In this document: positions 60,280-61,153 of the stretch, piece by piece | Position numbering within the stretch: the stretch's first letter is position 1 | How the letters are laid out: each line of letters opens with the position of its first letter | Source: Bacteroidaceae bacterium | GTDB taxonomy: Bacteria > Bacteroidota > Bacteroidia > Bacteroidales > Bacteroidaceae | Assembly: GCA_900769465.1 (NCBI GenBank) | Contig: CAAGGT010000224.1 | Coordinates: 1 to 61,153 of the forward strand | Reading direction: 5' to 3' | Length of the DNA: 61,153 nucleotides | Program-made: the position numbers and the translations under genes | The notes under the pieces: model-generated | Database searches by the model: none | What the model was told of the DNA's origin: nothing | What the model saw: only the letters and a program-made list of their open reading frames with translations

Positions 60280-60441
60280 AGGGTACCGCAACAGATACCC
60301 CACTCACACGGCGTGGAGCCTATGTGAACGACATATACTACAATCTTTTTTTGACAAATTTTGGGAAGATACTATAAATAGAGATTATGTTTTTGCATTT
60401 TATTGTATCGGTACCCTATACATTCAATAAATTTTACAACT

Positions 60442-61153
60442 ATGAATTACCAAGAAATTTATGTGCCTAAAGAGTTCAAATATCTTAGCGATTGGCACGA
60501 TTTATTAAACTATCTACCTCAAGAAGGGAAATATATTTTAAACAAGGTAAATACAGGTTGCGGTGGTACAACATTGTTCTTGAATTCTTCACAACCTTGC
60601 ATTCTCGTTTCTCCTCGTAATAATGTTCTATATTCAAAGGCCGAGCAATTTCCTAATGCTCATCTATTCAGGAGAAAGACAGATACTTCAACTGCTGTAG
60701 CTACATTAAAAGACAGATTACGGGATTATATTAACTCTTGCTTTATGATTACACCTTGGGGCAATCAAAATCGTATTATCCCTAAAATATTGGTAACCAT
60801 AGATAGTTATCCTTATGTAGCAGAACAGTTGCAATATATGGGAATACTAGACCAATTCACAGTTCTTGTTGATGAGTTTCAATGCTTGATGAGTGATAGT
60901 AAATTCAAGGGCAGGACAGAATTAGAGTTCCTACATAATCTTCGTGGAGTAAAGAGCGTATGCTATATGTCTGCTACACCAATAGAAGAAAATTACATCA
61001 ACTTTTTCCCGGATTTTGATGATGTACAATGTTATTACAAGCTTATTTGGGATCCATCGGTATTAGAGTCTCCTAATCTCGACATGAGACCATACAAGCC
61101 AAAGCAGAGCAGCAGAGGAATCTGTAAGGAGATTATTCAGGATTACAGAAACA
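60442..61153 (+). CDS. Helicase-like ATPase of mobile element (3' end outside the window)
   Basis: From ATG 60442 the frame is open to the window edge (237 codons, no stop). It has a Walker A-like NTGCGGTT (37-44), a Walker B VLVDEFQCLM (141-150) and a motif III-like CYMSATPIEE (174-183). This order fits superfamily 1/2 helicases. The N terminus FKYLSDWHDLLNYLPQEGKYILNK (given in parts: YLSDWHDLLNYLPQ) resembles helicase-like proteins of Bacteroidetes mobile elements. It probably works with the VirE_N-type protein on element replication. The gap 60280-60441 has only a 9-bp inverted repeat (AGGGTACCG at 60280, CGGTACCCT at 60409). Confidence 0.72.
   Translation, partial: MNYQEIYVPKEFKYLSDWHDLLNYLPQEGKYILNKVNTGCGGTTLFLNSSQPCILVSPRNNVLYSKAEQFPNAHLFRRKTDTSTAVATLKDRLRDYINSCFMITPWGNQNRIIPKILVTIDSYPYVAEQLQYMGILDQFTVLVDEFQCLMSDSKFKGRTELEFLHNLRGVKSVCYMSATPIEENYINFFPDFDDVQCYYKLIWDPSVLESPNLDMRPYKPKQSSRGICKEIIQDYRN

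Overview
The window looks like a chromosome segment of a gut Bacteroidales bacterium (Bacteroides/Prevotella-like; the genus cannot be fixed from sequence alone). The signs are Bacteroidetes-type -7 boxes (TAnnTTTG or TAnnTTCG) before many genes, few strong Shine-Dalgarno sites, a TonB-dependent receptor followed by DUF5689-type lipoproteins, NigD-like and DUF4847-like lipoproteins, type III glutamine synthetase, serine-type sulfatase motif, and an IntDOT-like integrase. Most of the window is housekeeping and nutrient-use chromosome. Two stretches look foreign: an AT-rich islet at about 7.2-9.6 kb and a mobile element that starts near 57.6 kb and runs off the right end.

Layout. 0-4 kb: end of folC, then the galactose operon galM, FucP-family sugar permease, galK. 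4-7 kb: secreted serine-type sulfatase. 7-9.6 kb: AT-rich islet with a zincin-like protein and a secreted TonB-C-like protein. 9.8-16 kb: tex (minus), tkt-rpiB (plus), and riboflavin synthase plus a conserved unknown (minus). 16-22 kb: secreted M60 metallopeptidase and glutamine synthetase III (minus). 22-28.4 kb: nagA, then an operon of M3 peptidase, DUF4847-like lipoprotein, dCMP deaminase and C-terminal processing protease. 28.4-28.8 kb: tRNA-Gly(CCC) with its 3' end and terminator tandemly repeated in 130-bp units. 29-36.6 kb: exported beta-carbonic anhydrase, nspC and uvrD/pcrA, superoxide dismutase, secreted EEP nuclease/phosphatase, and ilvC behind a possible attenuator. 36.7-42.9 kb: TonB-dependent receptor with two OB-fold-type lipoproteins. 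43-48 kb: ilvA-ridA, then kdsD, a CMP-sugar synthetase, a DUF115/GT42-like protein and a SIMPL protein. 48.2-55.6 kb (minus): NigD-like lipoprotein and smpB, then metH, Ca2+ ATPase and dedA. 55.8-57.5 kb: a NifU-like protein paired with a GGGtGRT-family protein, well conserved in anaerobes and of unknown role. 57.6-61.15 kb: mobile element with tyrosine recombinase, VirE_N/BT4734-like protein and a truncated helicase-like gene.

How the parts fit. Galactose uptake and phosphorylation, N-acetylglucosamine-6-phosphate deacetylation, the sulfatase and the M60 peptidase suit growth on host or dietary glycans; the sulfatase and M60 peptidase share a C-terminal module and tail, suggesting a common surface-delivery route. 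IlvA and RidA work in sequence on threonine. The receptor/OB-fold locus lies close to a secreted EEP enzyme and may capture extracellular nucleic acids or nucleotides (inference).

Most interesting unexplained structures: the tRNA-Gly 3'-end array, a covarying structured repeat found twice between convergent genes (9755-9880 and 14756-14856), the NifU-like/GGGtGRT pair, and the receptor/OB-fold locus.
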